Shown here: positions 18,211-27,910 of the stretch, piece by piece
How the letters are laid out: each line of letters starts with the position of its first letter
How positions within the stretch are numbered: position 1 is the stretch's first letter
NCBI GenBank assembly: GCA_009377395.1
Contig: WHUB01000006.1
Span: 1 to 64,000, forward strand
Direction: 5' to 3'
Length of the DNA: 64,000 nt
DNA from: Actinophytocola sp.
GTDB lineage: Bacteria; Actinomycetota; Actinomycetes; Mycobacteriales; Pseudonocardiaceae
The notes under the pieces: generated by a model
What the model was told of the DNA's origin: nothing
Databases searched by the model: none
Seen by the model: the letters and a program-made list of their open reading frames with translations, nothing else
Made by a program: the position numbers and the translations under genes

Positions 18211-19614
18211 TCAGCCCAGGATGCTCGAACCGACCGAGCGCAGCTCGGAGTACATGCCGAGCACCCCGAGCGCCAGCGGCAACACCACTGCGATGCAGAT
18301 GGCCTCGACGATCTCGACGGTGCGTCGCAGCGGCGGCGAGAACCGCCGGTGCGGGAAGATCACGCCGACGACCAGCGCCCCGGCCGCCATCACCAACAGC
18401 GCCGCGAAGATCCAGACCAGCCGGGTGGACCAGCTCGACATCATGATCCAGCCGACCATGATTCCCCCGCTGGCGAGCATGCCCATGGTCAGCAGCGCGA
18501 TGGCCTGGCTCCCGTTGGCGTAGGTGCGGGCGCGCAGCAGCAGCGCCAGCGTGGCCGCGACGGCGAGCGCGATGCCGTACCACTCCGTCGACGTCGACGC
18601 GATGACGGCCGATATCGCGACGACGGCGCCGCAGCCGACGAGCAGGCCGGTCATGTACTGGTGCGCGACGGTGGTGCGGCGTTCGATCATGCCGAAGTCG
18701 GGGAAGGCGCTGTCCTGCTTGAGCTCCTCCGCGCTGCTCGGCACCACCGGCGACGGCAGCTTCGCCAGCAGGATCGTCGCGCGCGGCAGTGCGGAGATCA
18801 GCGCGAGCGAGACTGCGGCGGCCGCCGAGGCGAACCCGGCCGGAGTCTGCTCGATGAACATCGAGAACAGGAACGTGACCGCACTGAGCGTGCCCGCCGT
18901 CGCCGCCGCGATGAACACCGAGATGCCGTGTCCGGTCAGCATGATCGCGGCGGCGGCGAGTAGCACCACCCAGACCGCGCCGAGCAGCAGGTTCGCCGTC
19001 ATCGTGACGCCGGGAACGGTGTAGAAACCGCTGACGAACGCCAGCGGCAGCCCGCCCGCCGCCGCCACGAGAACGCCGGTCTCCGGGTCGTGGTACGCCT
19101 TCGCGAGCACCGAGCCGAGCGCCAGCGCGCCGATGGCACCGAGGCCGCCGACGATGGCGGCGGTGAGCCCGCTGCCGCCGTAGAGGCTGCCGCCCATGAA
19201 CAGCGCCACCGCCGCGACGGCGAGCGCGAGCCCGCCCGCGATGTGTCCCGCCCGCTTGGCCGTCTCGGGCGTCCATGGGCGGAAGTTGTCCGGCCTCGCC
19301 TCGGCGATGGCGTCGACGACGTCATCGAACAGCGGTGGTGGCGGGTTCTCGTTGCGCCTGCGCAGTTGCAGCAGCTCGCCGTCGACGACGCCGAGCGACG
19401 CGAGCGTGCGGCTCGGGTCGAGCGGGGCGTCGCCGAGCTTGGCGAGCACCCACCCGCCGTGCGTCGAGCCGCCGTCCGCGCTGCGCTCGTTGGCCATCTC
19501 GACGACGAGCGGAAGGATGTCTGCCACCGCGACGTCGGCCGGCAGCGCGACGTCGATCCTGGTGCGCGGCGCCACTACCGTCACGCGGCTGAAGACCGTG
19601 GTGCTCGTAGCCAA
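18211..19614 (-). CDS. eccD: Type VII secretion integral membrane protein EccD
   Basis: A 467-residue protein (family about 470-510). Residues 1-90 form the ubiquitin-like cytoplasmic domain (SRVTVVAPRTRIDVALPADV, then TLASLGVVDGELLQLRRR). About eleven membrane helices follow from residue 125. EccD lines the central cavity of the ESX membrane complex as dimers. The start is uncertain: TTG 19614 just before the conserved N-terminus, with AGGGGG upstream, is chosen over an 89-residue longer frame of unlike composition. It is divergent from eccC. Confidence 0.9.
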   Translation of the reverse strand: MATSTTVFSRVTVVAPRTRIDVALPADVAVADILPLVVEMANERSADGGSTHGGWVLAKLGDAPLDPSRTLASLGVVDGELLQLRRRNENPPPPLFDDVVDAIAEARPDNFRPWTPETAKRAGHIAGGLALAVAAVALFMGGSLYGGSGLTAAIVGGLGAIGALALGSVLAKAYHDPETGVLVAAAGGLPLAFVSGFYTVPGVTMTANLLLGAVWVVLLAAAAIMLTGHGISVFIAAATAGTLSAVTFLFSMFIEQTPAGFASAAAAVSLALISALPRATILLAKLPSPVVPSSAEELKQDSAFPDFGMIERRTTVAHQYMTGLLVGCGAVVAISAVIASTSTEWYGIALAVAATLALLLRARTYANGSQAIALLTMGMLASGGIMVGWIMMSSWSTRLVWIFAALLVMAAGALVVGVIFPHRRFSPPLRRTVEIVEAICIAVVLPLALGVLGMYSELRSVGSSILG

Positions 19615-19949
19615 CCTGACCTGCCCCCTGACCTGAGAAAGTCTGCCAGGCTGTTTATATCGAACTTCCCGCCCGACTACATCGCATACCCGTGAATTCG
19701 CCACCGGACGTGCCCGCCCGACGTCGTGTCCCGCGCTCGTGCCTACGAGTTCGGCATTCGGAGCACATCCTTGCGCATCGAATACATGTTCGACTATAGT
19801 TCGGTATAGGTCTCCTGCCTGGGGGCGCGTGAGAGACGAAGCGTGCGGCGGCACCGGTCCGGTGATTTCTGCGCCGCGCACCCATGACTTCCCGTGATTC
19901 GATAGCGTGTCGGCTGATCGGAGTCGCCGAGGAGAAGAGGGGTCTTTCG
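19615..19949. other. Divergent intergenic region eccD/eccC
   Basis: These 335 bases hold no supported gene and must drive both eccD-mycP (minus) and eccC onward (plus). For eccC, TTGCGC at 19771-19776 and TATAGT at 19795-19800 form a candidate promoter. For eccD, TATAAA on the minus strand at 19654-19659 is a candidate -10 about 40 bases before its start, but its -35 is weak. The region is more AT-rich than its surroundings. Confidence 0.5.
19771..19800 (+). promoter_or_regulatory. Candidate promoter of the eccC operon
   Basis: TTGCGC, 18 bases, TATAGT, resembling a principal-sigma promoter. It lies 150 bases before the chosen eccC GTG. It would drive eccC, the Hsp70-like gene and the two WXG100 genes. 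Confidence 0.4.
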
Positions 19950-22900
19950 GTGAGCACGGTGCAGTTCAAGCGGGCGCCACGCATGCAGGCGCCACGCACG
20001 CCAGGCGGTGAGGTGCACCTGGAGCCGCCACCGGAGATTCCCCGCACCGTGCCCGGCAACATCGTGCAGAAGCTGCTGCCGGTCGTGATGATCGTCGCGA
20101 TGCTGGGCATGGTCGCGTTCATGTTCATGGCCATGAAGTCGGGCGGCGGCGGCTTCAGCAACCCGATGTTCCTGATGATGCCGCTGATGATGATGGTGTC
20201 GATGGGCGGCATGCTCGCCGGTGGCGGCAGGGGCGGCGGCCAGAAGAAGGCCGAGATGAACGAGGACCGTAAGGACTACCTGCGGTACCTCGGCCAGATG
20301 CGGGAGCGCGCCCGCGAGGCCATGGTCGAGCAGCACGCCGCGCTGGAGTGGGTGCACCCCGAGCCGCGCACGCTGCTGTCCATCGCCACCAGCCGCCGGA
20401 TGTGGGAGCGGCGCGCCAATGACAAGGACTTCCTGCACCTGCGCGTCGGCAGGAGCTCGCACCGGCTCGCGACGAGGCTCGTCCCGCCGCAGACCGGCCC
20501 CATCGAGGAGCTCGAGCCGATCGCGACCCTCGCGCTGCGGCGGTTCACCCGCGCCAACTCGCTCGTCCGCGACTTGCCGACGCAGATCTCGGTGCGCGGG
20601 TTCGCCGCCATCAGCCTCAGCGGCGAACGCGACCGCTGCCGCGCCTTCACCCGGGCGATGATCGCCCAGCTCGTGACGCTGCACAGCCCCGAGGACGTCC
20701 TCGTCGCGGTCGCCAGCGCGGGCCGGGCCAAGGAGCAGTGGGAGTGGGCCAAGTGGCTGCCGCACGCCCAGCACCCGACGCTTACCGACGGCATCGGCCA
20801 GCTCCGCATGATGTCCGGGTCGCTGCAGCAGATCGAGGAATGGCTCACCGAGGAGCTAGGCCCGCGGCCGCGTTTCCAGCGCAAGGCCCCGTACACCGAC
20901 GGCCCGCACATCGTGATCATCCTCGACGAGGCCGATCTCACCAAGGAGGAGCGGCTGATCATCGAGGAGGGCATCGCGGGCGTCACGATGATCGACGTCT
21001 CCGGCTCGCTCGGCAGGCTCGCCGCGCGCCGTGGGCTGCGGCTGGTGCTCGGCGACACCCAGCTCGGCGCGCAGAACTCCGGCGGAACCGAGTGGTTCGG
21101 CACCCCGGACGAGCTGAGCATGGTCGAGATGGAGTCGCTCGCCCGCCGGATCTCGCCGTTCCGGATGGGAACGAGCGCGGGCGGCGACGAGGAAGAGGAG
21201 TCGCCGCTGCTGTCCAATCCGGACCTGCTCGAGCTGCTCGGCGTCCCGGGCGACCCGATGACGTTCGACGTCCAGCAGTCGTGGCGCCCCCGGCCCGTCA
21301 GGGACCGTTACCGGGTGCCGTTCGGTGTCGGTGAGCAGGGTCAGCCGGTGATGCTCGACATCAAGGAGGCGGCCGCCGAAGGCATGGGCCCGCACGGGCT
21401 GTGCATCGGCGCCACCGGTTCCGGCAAGTCGGAGTTCCTGCGCACGGTCGCGCTCTCGATGATGGCGACGCACTCGTCGACCTCGCTGAACTTCGTGCTC
21501 GTCGACTTCAAGGGTGGCGCCACGTTCCTCGGGCTCGACCGGGCGCCGCACGTCTCCGCGGTCATCACCAACCTCGCCGACGAGGTCACGCTGGTCGATC
21601 GCATGAAGGACGCCCTGGCCGGTGAGATGAACCGGCGACAGGAGGCGCTCAAGGACGGCGGCAACTTCAAGAACGCTTGGGAGTACCAGAAGGCGTGGGA
21701 GAACGGCGCCGACCTCGACCCGATGCCCGCGCTGTTCATCGTCGTCGACGAGTTCACCGAGCTGCTCACCGCCAAGCCGGACTTCATCGACCTGTTCGTC
21801 GCGATCGGCAGGCTCGGCCGGTCGCTGCAGATGCACATGCTGCTCGCCACGCAACGCCTCGAGGAGGGCAAGCTGCGCGGGCTCGACTCGCACCTGTCCT
21901 ACCGCATCGGCCTCAAGACGTTCTCCGCCGCCGAGTCGCGCGCGGTGATCGGTGTGCCCGACGCCTTCGAGCTGCCGTCCCGTCCGGGTGGCGGCTACCT
22001 CAAGTACGACACGTCGACGCTGGAACGGTTCCAGGCGCTGTACGTCTCCGGCCCGTACCGGCCATCCGGCGTCAAGACGGCGGGCACGACGACCAGAGTG
22101 GTCAGCGCGGACAAGCGGCCCAAGATGTTCGTGCCCGACTACATCGACCCGCCGCCGCAGGCGCAGGAACCGGCACCGGAGCCGAGCAAGTCCGAGGAGA
22201 AGTCGGAGGGCGACGAGCCGACCGTGCTCGACGTGGTCGTCGACCGGCTGGTCGGCCAGGGGCCGCCCGCGCACGAGGTGTGGCTGCCACCGCTGAACGA
22301 GCCGAACTCGCTCGACACGCTGCTGCCGAACCTCAACCCAACCGAGGAGCGCGGCCTCTCGCCGGTCGGGTTCTTCGGCAACGGCAAGCTCCAGGTGCCG
22401 ATCGGCCTCGTGGACCGGCCCTACGAGCAGCGCAGGGACCCGCTGTGGGCTGACTTCTCCGGCGGCGCTGGCCACGGCGCCGTCGTCGGCGGACCGCAGT
22501 CCGGCAAGTCGATGATGCTGCGCACCCTCGCGATGGCGCTGTCGCTGACGCACACGCCGGAGGAGTTCCAGTTCTTCGGCATCGACCTCGGCGGTGGCTC
22601 GCTCGCCTCGCTGGAACGGCTGCCGCACTGCGGCGGCGTCTCGGTCGCCCGCCGCTCCCCGGACAAGGCGCGCCGCATCGTGGCCGAGCTGACCACGCTG
22701 ATCACCGACCGAGAGACCCGCTTCGGCCAGCTCTCGGTCGACTCGATGGCCGACTTCCGGGCCATGAAGCGACAGGGCCGCATCACCCGCGAACAGGATC
22801 CGTTCGGCGACGTCTTCCTGTTCGTGGACGGCTGGAAGGCGCTGCGGGACGACTTCGAGGAGCTGGAGGGGCCGATCACGAAGCTGGCCACCCAGGGCCT

Positions 22901-23966
22901 CGGCTTCGGCGTGCACGTCGTGATCGCCAACAACCGCTGGGCCGACATCCGTCCCGCGATCAAGGACATGCTCGGCACCCGGTTCGAGCTGCGGCTCGGT
23001 GACCCGAGCGAGTCGGACATCGACCGCCGCGTCGCGGTGAACGTGCCCGGCGGGCGGTCGGGCCGGGGCCTGACGAACGACAAGCTGCACTTCCTCGCCG
23101 GGCTGCCGCGCATCGACGGCTCGAGCGACGACCAGACCGTCGGCGACGGCGTTGCGGACGCGGTCAGGCGCGTCAACGAGGCATGGGCCGGGCCGCACGC
23201 CCCGTCGGTGCGGCTGCTGCCCGAGCTGGTGCGCTACGACGAGGTGCTCGCGCAGGACGGCTACCGCGACTCGAAGCTGGTGCCGATCGGGCTCAACGAG
23301 GACGAGCTCGCCCCGGTGTATCTCGACTTCAACGCCGACCCGCACTTCATGGCCTTCGCCGACGGCGAGTCGGGCAAGACGAACCTGCTGCGGCAGGTCG
23401 TCACGGGCATCACGCAGCGGTACACGCCGAAGGAAGCGCTGCTCATCCTGGTCGACTTCCGGCGCACCATGCTCGGCTTCGTCGATGGCGAGCAGCTGCT
23501 CGGCTACGCGGTGTCGGCCAACCAGCTCGGTGGCATGATCAAGGACGTCGTCGCGTCGATGGAGAAGCGCCTGCCTGGCCCCGATGTCACGCAGGAACAG
23601 CTGAAGAACCGGTCCTGGTGGAACGGGCCGGAGCTGTTCCTCGTCGTCGACGACTACGACCTGGTCGTCACGCAGAGCGGCAACCCGCTGCAGCCGGTGG
23701 CGCCGTTCCTGGCGCAGGCCAAGGACGTCGGGCTGCACCTGATCGCCGCGCGGCGCACCGGCGGCGCGAGCAGGGCGATGTTCGACCCGGTCATCGGCAA
23801 GCTCAAGGAGATCGCGGCACCCGGCATCGTCATGAACGGCTCGCGGGACGAGGGAACGCTGCTCGGCAACGTCCGGCCGTCGCTCATGCCGCCGGGCCGG
23901 GGCACCCTCGTCAGCCGCCGGGCCGGGAAGCAGCTGATGCAGGTGTCGTGGATCGACCCTGAATGA
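19950..23966 (+). CDS. eccC: Type VII secretion ATPase EccC (three FtsK/SpoIIIE domains)
   Basis: A 1338-residue motor ATPase that recognises WXG100 substrates and powers their export. Two membrane helices lie near residues 35-85. Three ATPase domains follow: Walker A GATGSGKS at 487-494 with Walker B FIVVDEF, then GGPQSGKS at 847-854, then ADGESGKT at about 1137-1144, where the first Gly of the loop is Ala. The protein is unsplit, as in ESX-4 of mycobacteria. GTG 19950 with GAGGAGAAGAGG upstream is preferred; ATG 19884 adds 22 residues. It overlaps the next gene by four bases. Confidence 0.94.
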   Translation: MSTVQFKRAPRMQAPRTPGGEVHLEPPPEIPRTVPGNIVQKLLPVVMIVAMLGMVAFMFMAMKSGGGGFSNPMFLMMPLMMMVSMGGMLAGGGRGGGQKKAEMNEDRKDYLRYLGQMRERAREAMVEQHAALEWVHPEPRTLLSIATSRRMWERRANDKDFLHLRVGRSSHRLATRLVPPQTGPIEELEPIATLALRRFTRANSLVRDLPTQISVRGFAAISLSGERDRCRAFTRAMIAQLVTLHSPEDVLVAVASAGRAKEQWEWAKWLPHAQHPTLTDGIGQLRMMSGSLQQIEEWLTEELGPRPRFQRKAPYTDGPHIVIILDEADLTKEERLIIEEGIAGVTMIDVSGSLGRLAARRGLRLVLGDTQLGAQNSGGTEWFGTPDELSMVEMESLARRISPFRMGTSAGGDEEEESPLLSNPDLLELLGVPGDPMTFDVQQSWRPRPVRDRYRVPFGVGEQGQPVMLDIKEAAAEGMGPHGLCIGATGSGKSEFLRTVALSMMATHSSTSLNFVLVDFKGGATFLGLDRAPHVSAVITNLADEVTLVDRMKDALAGEMNRRQEALKDGGNFKNAWEYQKAWENGADLDPMPALFIVVDEFTELLTAKPDFIDLFVAIGRLGRSLQMHMLLATQRLEEGKLRGLDSHLSYRIGLKTFSAAESRAVIGVPDAFELPSRPGGGYLKYDTSTLERFQALYVSGPYRPSGVKTAGTTTRVVSADKRPKMFVPDYIDPPPQAQEPAPEPSKSEEKSEGDEPTVLDVVVDRLVGQGPPAHEVWLPPLNEPNSLDTLLPNLNPTEERGLSPVGFFGNGKLQVPIGLVDRPYEQRRDPLWADFSGGAGHGAVVGGPQSGKSMMLRTLAMALSLTHTPEEFQFFGIDLGGGSLASLERLPHCGGVSVARRSPDKARRIVAELTTLITDRETRFGQLSVDSMADFRAMKRQGRITREQDPFGDVFLFVDGWKALRDDFEELEGPITKLATQGLGFGVHVVIANNRWADIRPAIKDMLGTRFELRLGDPSESDIDRRVAVNVPGGRSGRGLTNDKLHFLAGLPRIDGSSDDQTVGDGVADAVRRVNEAWAGPHAPSVRLLPELVRYDEVLAQDGYRDSKLVPIGLNEDELAPVYLDFNADPHFMAFADGESGKTNLLRQVVTGITQRYTPKEALLILVDFRRTMLGFVDGEQLLGYAVSANQLGGMIKDVVASMEKRLPGPDVTQEQLKNRSWWNGPELFLVVDDYDLVVTQSGNPLQPVAPFLAQAKDVGLHLIAARRTGGASRAMFDPVIGKLKEIAAPGIVMNGSRDEGTLLGNVRPSLMPPGRGTLVSRRAGKQLMQVSWIDPE

Positions 23967-25705
23967 CCGGGGTGCGGGCGCTGCGGGTCGCGGTCGACTT
24001 CGGCACGTCGAGCACCTGCGTCGCGGTGTCTCGCCACGGCGAGGACCCGCAGGTCGTCGTCATCGACGGCCAGCCGTTGCTGCGCTCCTCGGTGTACGCG
24101 GCGGCGGACGGCACGCTGTTCGTCGGGCAGGAGGCCGAGCGGCAGGCGGCGGTTGACCCGTCCCGGTACGAGCCGTACCCGAAGCGCCGCGTCGACGAGG
24201 GCGAGCTGCTGCTCGGCACCACGGTGCTGCCGGTGACCGACGCGTTCCGCGCGGTGCTGAGCCGGGCCGTCGGCGAGGCACGCCGGTTCGCGGGCGGCGC
24301 GGAGGCCGGGCTGCTGGTGCTGACTCACCCGGCCGACTGGGGTGTGGTGCGGACCCGGACGCTGCGGCAGGCGGCCGCCGGGCTCGCGCACGAGGTGACC
24401 CTGCTGCCGGAGCCGGTCGCCGCCGCCGTGTTCCACACCGCGACGTTCTCCCTCCCCGACGGTCAGCCGGGCGGGCCGGCGTCGCTCGCGGTGCTCGACC
24501 TCGGTGGCGGCACCGTCGACGTCAGCGTGGTGAGTGGTGACGACCAGGCCACGGCCGGGTTCCGGGTGCTCGCGACCAAGGGCGACCCCGGCTTCGGCGG
24601 CGCCGACATCGACCAGGCGCTGCTCGAACACATCGGATCGCGGCTCACCGAGGCCGATGCGGACGCCTGGCAGACCCTGATGGCGGGCAGGGAACTGGCC
24701 GACCAGCGACGTCGCAGGGTGCTGCGGCAGGACGTGCGGAACGCGAAGGAGACCCTGTCGCGGCACGCCTACGCCGACGTGCCGATGCCGCAGCCGTTCG
24801 CTGACGCGCACGTCACCCGGCAGGACCTGGAGCGACTGGTCGCCGAGCCGCTCGGCAGGACCGTCGCGCTGACGGCGGCGGCGATCAGCGAGGCGGGGCT
24901 GCGGCCGGAGCAGCTCAGCGGCATCTTCCTGGTCGGGGGATCGAGCCGGATACCGATGGTCGGCAGGCTGGTGCACGAGCGGTTGGGCGTGGTGCCGACG
25001 ACGCTGGATCAGCCGGAGACCGTCGTCGCCCGAGGCGCGCTGCTCTCGGCGCCCGCCACGCCGCGACGGGTCACGGCTGCGCCGGCGACGGTGGCTCAGC
25101 CACGACCGGCACCGCAGCCGGTAGCGGCCCCATGGCAGCCGCCGCCTGGCCAGCCACCGACCCGACGCCGCCGCGCGCTGCCGTGGCTGCTCGCCGCCGC
25201 CGCGGTCGTCCTCATCGCCGCGGCCGCCGCCGTCGCGCTGTGGCCGCGAAGCTCGACCGATGCGCTGGTCGCGCGATTCGACTACCGGTTCGGCCACCCG
25301 CCGAGCTGGACACAGACCGATCTCATGCGCGGCGAGCGGAGGGTGATCGTCCGGCCATCGGGCGCGCCGGACGGCGCGAATCTGATTTCGGTGCAGCAGT
25401 TCCGGCTCAGCTACGACTACGAGAATGGGCGGGAACGATTTCTCCGGGAACTGCACGCCGGGCTGGCGGAAACGGGCCGCGACTTCACCGGGTTCGATGC
25501 CGATTTCCGGTTCGCCGACCGTCCCGTCATTCACTACACCGAACTGGCCACGGACACCACCGTGGAATGGTTCGTCGTCGGCCACGGCCACGTGCAGGTC
25601 AGTGTCGGCTGCCGCTGGACGTCGTCGGGCAAGACGAGTGTCGAGCGGGCCTGTGAGCAGGTGATCCGCACGCTGCGAATCACGGCGCCGGAATCGGGTG
25701 GGTGA
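23963..25705 (+). CDS. Hsp70-like type VII secretion-associated protein (Rv3446c family)
   Basis: A 580-residue protein. Residues 1-360 are an actin/Hsp70-like nucleotide-binding domain (VDFGTSSTCVAV, LDLGGGTVDVSVV, FLVGGSSRIPMVGR) without the Hsp70 substrate-binding domain. A Pro-rich linker, one membrane helix (about 406-428) and an outer domain of about 150 residues follow. This is the architecture of the Rv3446c family that accompanies ESX-4 loci. ATG overlaps the eccC stop. A role in gating or assembling the ESX-4 apparatus is inference from context only. Confidence 0.85.
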   Translation: MTGVRALRVAVDFGTSSTCVAVSRHGEDPQVVVIDGQPLLRSSVYAAADGTLFVGQEAERQAAVDPSRYEPYPKRRVDEGELLLGTTVLPVTDAFRAVLSRAVGEARRFAGGAEAGLLVLTHPADWGVVRTRTLRQAAAGLAHEVTLLPEPVAAAVFHTATFSLPDGQPGGPASLAVLDLGGGTVDVSVVSGDDQATAGFRVLATKGDPGFGGADIDQALLEHIGSRLTEADADAWQTLMAGRELADQRRRRVLRQDVRNAKETLSRHAYADVPMPQPFADAHVTRQDLERLVAEPLGRTVALTAAAISEAGLRPEQLSGIFLVGGSSRIPMVGRLVHERLGVVPTTLDQPETVVARGALLSAPATPRRVTAAPATVAQPRPAPQPVAAPWQPPPGQPPTRRRRALPWLLAAAAVVLIAAAAAVALWPRSSTDALVARFDYRFGHPPSWTQTDLMRGERRVIVRPSGAPDGANLISVQQFRLSYDYENGRERFLRELHAGLAETGRDFTGFDADFRFADRPVIHYTELATDTTVEWFVVGHGHVQVSVGCRWTSSGKTSVERACEQVIRTLRITAPESGG

Positions 25706-25893
25706 CGACGAACTATTCTTCGCGACCGCGAATCAGCAGGTCACCATGCGTGCGGGTCCGCGATCGCGTTCACGGCTGCAACTACTTCGAAAGCACGCGA
25801 GACATCGCGGAACCGATCATGGCAGGGTCATCGTCGTAATCCGCGTACGAACCAACGATGGACGACGCACAGGACGAAGGGGGTTAATCCCAC

Positions 25894-26208
25894 ATGAGTG
25901 GTTTTACCGGTGAAGTCGCCGAATTCACCCGGATTCACCAGTCGCTGACCGGCGTTAACAGCGAGCTGAGCTCCACATTCAGCAGTCTGCAGGGCAACAT
26001 GGAGCAGGTGCTCGCGTCGTGGAAGGGCCCGGCGGCCGACTCGTTCCGCAGGCTCATGGAGCGCTTCAACGAGAACGCGGTCAAGCTCAACGACTCGCTG
26101 CAGGGCATTTCCGATCTCCTCGAGCAGGCCGGCAGCAAGTACCAGTCGCAGGAAGAAGAGGCATCCGGCACCTTCAGCGGCGGTGGCTTCGCCGCGCTGG
26201 ACGGCTGA
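25894..26208 (+). CDS. esxU: WXG100 protein, EsxU-like
   Basis: A 104-residue helical-hairpin protein. The turn carries Trp-Lys-Gly in LASWKGPAADSF, and the C-terminal export signal YxxxE is seen as YQSQE. It starts MSGFTGEVAEFTRIHQ. Position after the Hsp70-like gene and size match EsxU of M. tuberculosis (Rv3445c). It probably pairs with the next gene's product as a secreted heterodimer. The 188 bases upstream may carry its own promoter. Confidence 0.88.
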   Translation: MSGFTGEVAEFTRIHQSLTGVNSELSSTFSSLQGNMEQVLASWKGPAADSFRRLMERFNENAVKLNDSLQGISDLLEQAGSKYQSQEEEASGTFSGGGFAALDG

Positions 26209-26266
26209 CCCATTCCGGTCCTCATTCATCATCCGCTAACACAGGCTTACTCAGGGAGATCAGACG

Positions 26267-26551
26267 ATGATTGAAGTCAACTACGCCGCGCTGGAGCAGT
26301 GCGCCGACGACGTCAACAAGGCGCAGCAGCAGATGACCGGCTCGCTCGAGCAGGTCGAGCAGGACGTGAAGCGGCTGTGCGGCACCTGGACCGGTCAGGC
26401 CCAAGAGGCGTACCAGGTGCAGCAGAAGAAGTACGACGAGGCGCAGGCCGAGCTCATCAAGATCCTCGCCTCGATTGAGACGGCGGTCATGGACACCAAG
26501 ACCCGCTACATGGAGGGCGACAAGGGCATCGCCGACAGCTTCGGCGGCTGA
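26267..26551 (+). CDS. esxT: WXG100 protein, EsxT-like
   Basis: A 94-residue protein with Trp-Thr-Gly in the turn (CGTWTGQAQEAY) and YxxxD late (YMEGD). It starts MIEVNYAALEQCADD after CAGGGAG. It lies 58 bases after the EsxU-like gene and just before the rplM region, as esxT does in mycobacteria. It is the probable partner in the secreted dimer. A hairpin terminator follows. Confidence 0.88.
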   Translation: MIEVNYAALEQCADDVNKAQQQMTGSLEQVEQDVKRLCGTWTGQAQEAYQVQQKKYDEAQAELIKILASIETAVMDTKTRYMEGDKGIADSFGG

Positions 26552-26564
26552 GCGCACGATCCGA

Positions 26565-26596
26565 CAGTGGTCCGGGCGTCCGCGTCCGGGCCACTG
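26565..26596 (+). terminator. Hairpin terminator after the WXG100 pair
   Basis: CAGTGG at 26565-26570 pairs with CCACTG at 26591-26596, and the stem continues inward through CCGG/CCGG and CG/CG with wobble pairs, leaving a four-base loop. It lies 13 bases after the stop. Confidence 0.7.
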
Positions 26597-26608
26597 CTGT
26601 GCCGGTAG

Positions 26609-26688
26609 ATACCAATCCGACCGAAAGTCAGCCGAACTGGCAGGTCAGAGAAGTGTGCCAGTCGGCTGACTTTCGGTCTTCTTGGTAT
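26609..26688. repeat. Long near-perfect inverted repeat upstream of rplM
   Basis: The left arm 26609-26642 and right arm 26656-26688 pair over about 30 of 33 positions: ATACCAA/TTGGTAT outside, a three-base mismatch, then GACCGAAAGTCAGCCG with its complement, one bulged A, and CTGGCA/TGCCAG. The loop is 13 bases. It is far stronger than the other terminators here and follows one that already ends the esx transcript. It lies about 150 bases before rplM, so it may be a bidirectional barrier or part of an rplM leader. Confidence 0.75.
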
Positions 26689-26835
26689 GTTGCCCGATAG
26701 GGGGCCCCGCCTCCCGCACCGCAGAAGCGTCCGGGTATCTTGGTGTGTCGTTGTGCGATGTCGCGCGATCTGTCAAGGGACGCGCGAGGACCGTACCCCA
26801 GTACTTACAAGCCATGTCGACGATGAGGTAGCACC

Positions 26836-27291
26836 TTGCCTACGTACAGCCCCAAGCCTGGCGACATTACGCGCGCCTGGCATGTGATCGACGCCGAGGA
26901 TGTCGTCCTCGGCCGTTTGGCGACAGAGGTCGCGACGTTGCTGCGCGGCAAGCACAAGGCGACGTTCGCCCCGCACGTGGACACCGGTGACTTCGTCATC
27001 ATCGTCAACGCCGACAAGGTCGCGCTGACCGGCAACAAGCGTGAGCAGAAGTTCGCCTACCGTCACAGCGGCTACCCGGGCGGCCTGCGCAAGCAGTCGT
27101 TCGGCGAGCTGCTCGACCACAAGCCGGTCCGTGCCGTCGAGAAGGTCGTCAAGGGCATGCTGCCCAAGACCAAGCTCGGTCGCGCGCAGGCGAAGAAGCT
27201 CAAGGTCTACGCGGGGCCCGACCACCCGCACGCCGCGCAGCAGCCGAAGCCGTTCGAGATCACCAAGATCGCGCAGGTGAGTGCGAAGTGA
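26836..27291 (+). CDS. rplM: 50S ribosomal protein L13
   Basis: A 151-residue uL13 starting at TTG 26836 ([10 protein letters not shown]) behind GATGAGGTA. Signatures are [24 protein letters not shown] and [14 protein letters not shown]13 is an early assembly protein of the large subunit. The start matches the mycobacterial protein, which begins MPTYAPK. It overlaps rpsI by four bases. Confidence 0.95.
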   Translation: MPTYSPKPGDITRAWHVIDAEDVVLGRLATEVATLLRGKHKATFAPHVDTGDFVIIVNADKVALTGNKREQKFAYRHSGYPGGLRKQSFGELLDHKPVRAVEKVVKGMLPKTKLGRAQAKKLKVYAGPDHPHAAQQPKPFEITKIAQVSAK

Positions 27292-27776
27292 GCGAGGAAC
27301 AGCCTGTGATGACCACAGAGACCGAGGACGCGGCCCCGGCCGTGACCACGACCGAGACCCCGGCCGCGGCCAAGCCGTCCCGCGCGGCAGGCGGCAGCGC
27401 CCACGCCATCGGCCGCCGCAAGCAGGCCGTCGTACGGGTGCGGCTGCTCCCCGGTAGCGGCGGGTTCCGGCTCAACGGCAAGAGCCTCGAGGATTACTTC
27501 CCGAACAAGGTGCACCAGCAGCTCATCCGCGAGCCGCTCGAGCTGGTGGAGAAGCCGGACGCGTTCGACATCAAGGCCAACCTCGTCGGTGGCGGCAGCT
27601 CCGGCCAGGCCGGCGCGCTGCGGCTGGCGATCGCGCGAGCGCTCGCCGAGATCGACGCCGATGACCGTCCCGCGCTGAAGCGCGCCGGGTTCCTGACCCG
27701 CGACTCGCGGGCCAAGGAACGCAAGAAGTACGGCCTCAAGAAGGCACGCAAGGCTCCGCAGTACAGCAAGCGCTGA
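27288..27776 (+). CDS. rpsI: 30S ribosomal protein S9
   Basis: A 162-residue uS9. An Ala/Thr-rich actinobacterial extension of about 40 residues precedes the S9 domain ([33 protein letters not shown]) and the invariant end APQYSKR that reaches P-site tRNA. GTG 27288 overlaps the rplM stop (GTGA). A perfect terminator follows. Confidence 0.95.
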   Translation: MSEEQPVMTTETEDAAPAVTTTETPAAAKPSRAAGGSAHAIGRRKQAVVRVRLLPGSGGFRLNGKSLEDYFPNKVHQQLIREPLELVEKPDAFDIKANLVGGGSSGQAGALRLAIARALAEIDADDRPALKRAGFLTRDSRAKERKKYGLKKARKAPQYSKR

Positions 27777-27788
27777 GTGCGCGAACGC

Positions 27789-27842
27789 CTCACACGCGAA
27801 GGCGCCCACCCGATATCCGGGTTGGGCGCCTTCGCGTGTGAG
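27789..27842 (+). terminator. Perfect 20-bp hairpin terminator after rpsI
   Basis: CTCACACGCGAAGGCGCCCA at 27789-27808 is the exact reverse complement of 27823-27842, with a 14-base loop that can itself form CCCG/CGGG. It separates rpsI from glmM. Confidence 0.85.
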
Positions 27843-27910
27843 AGGCCGCCTGTACCGGGGCACCAGGGACTCGCTAGGTTGAAGCAGTTCACCCGAAGGA
27901 GGTCCAGCAG

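Noticed and set aside
20856-23738. Very long minus-strand frame opposite eccC
   Set aside because: High-GC codon bias leaves the complementary frame open; composition is repetitive and shows no domain, while eccC is clear.
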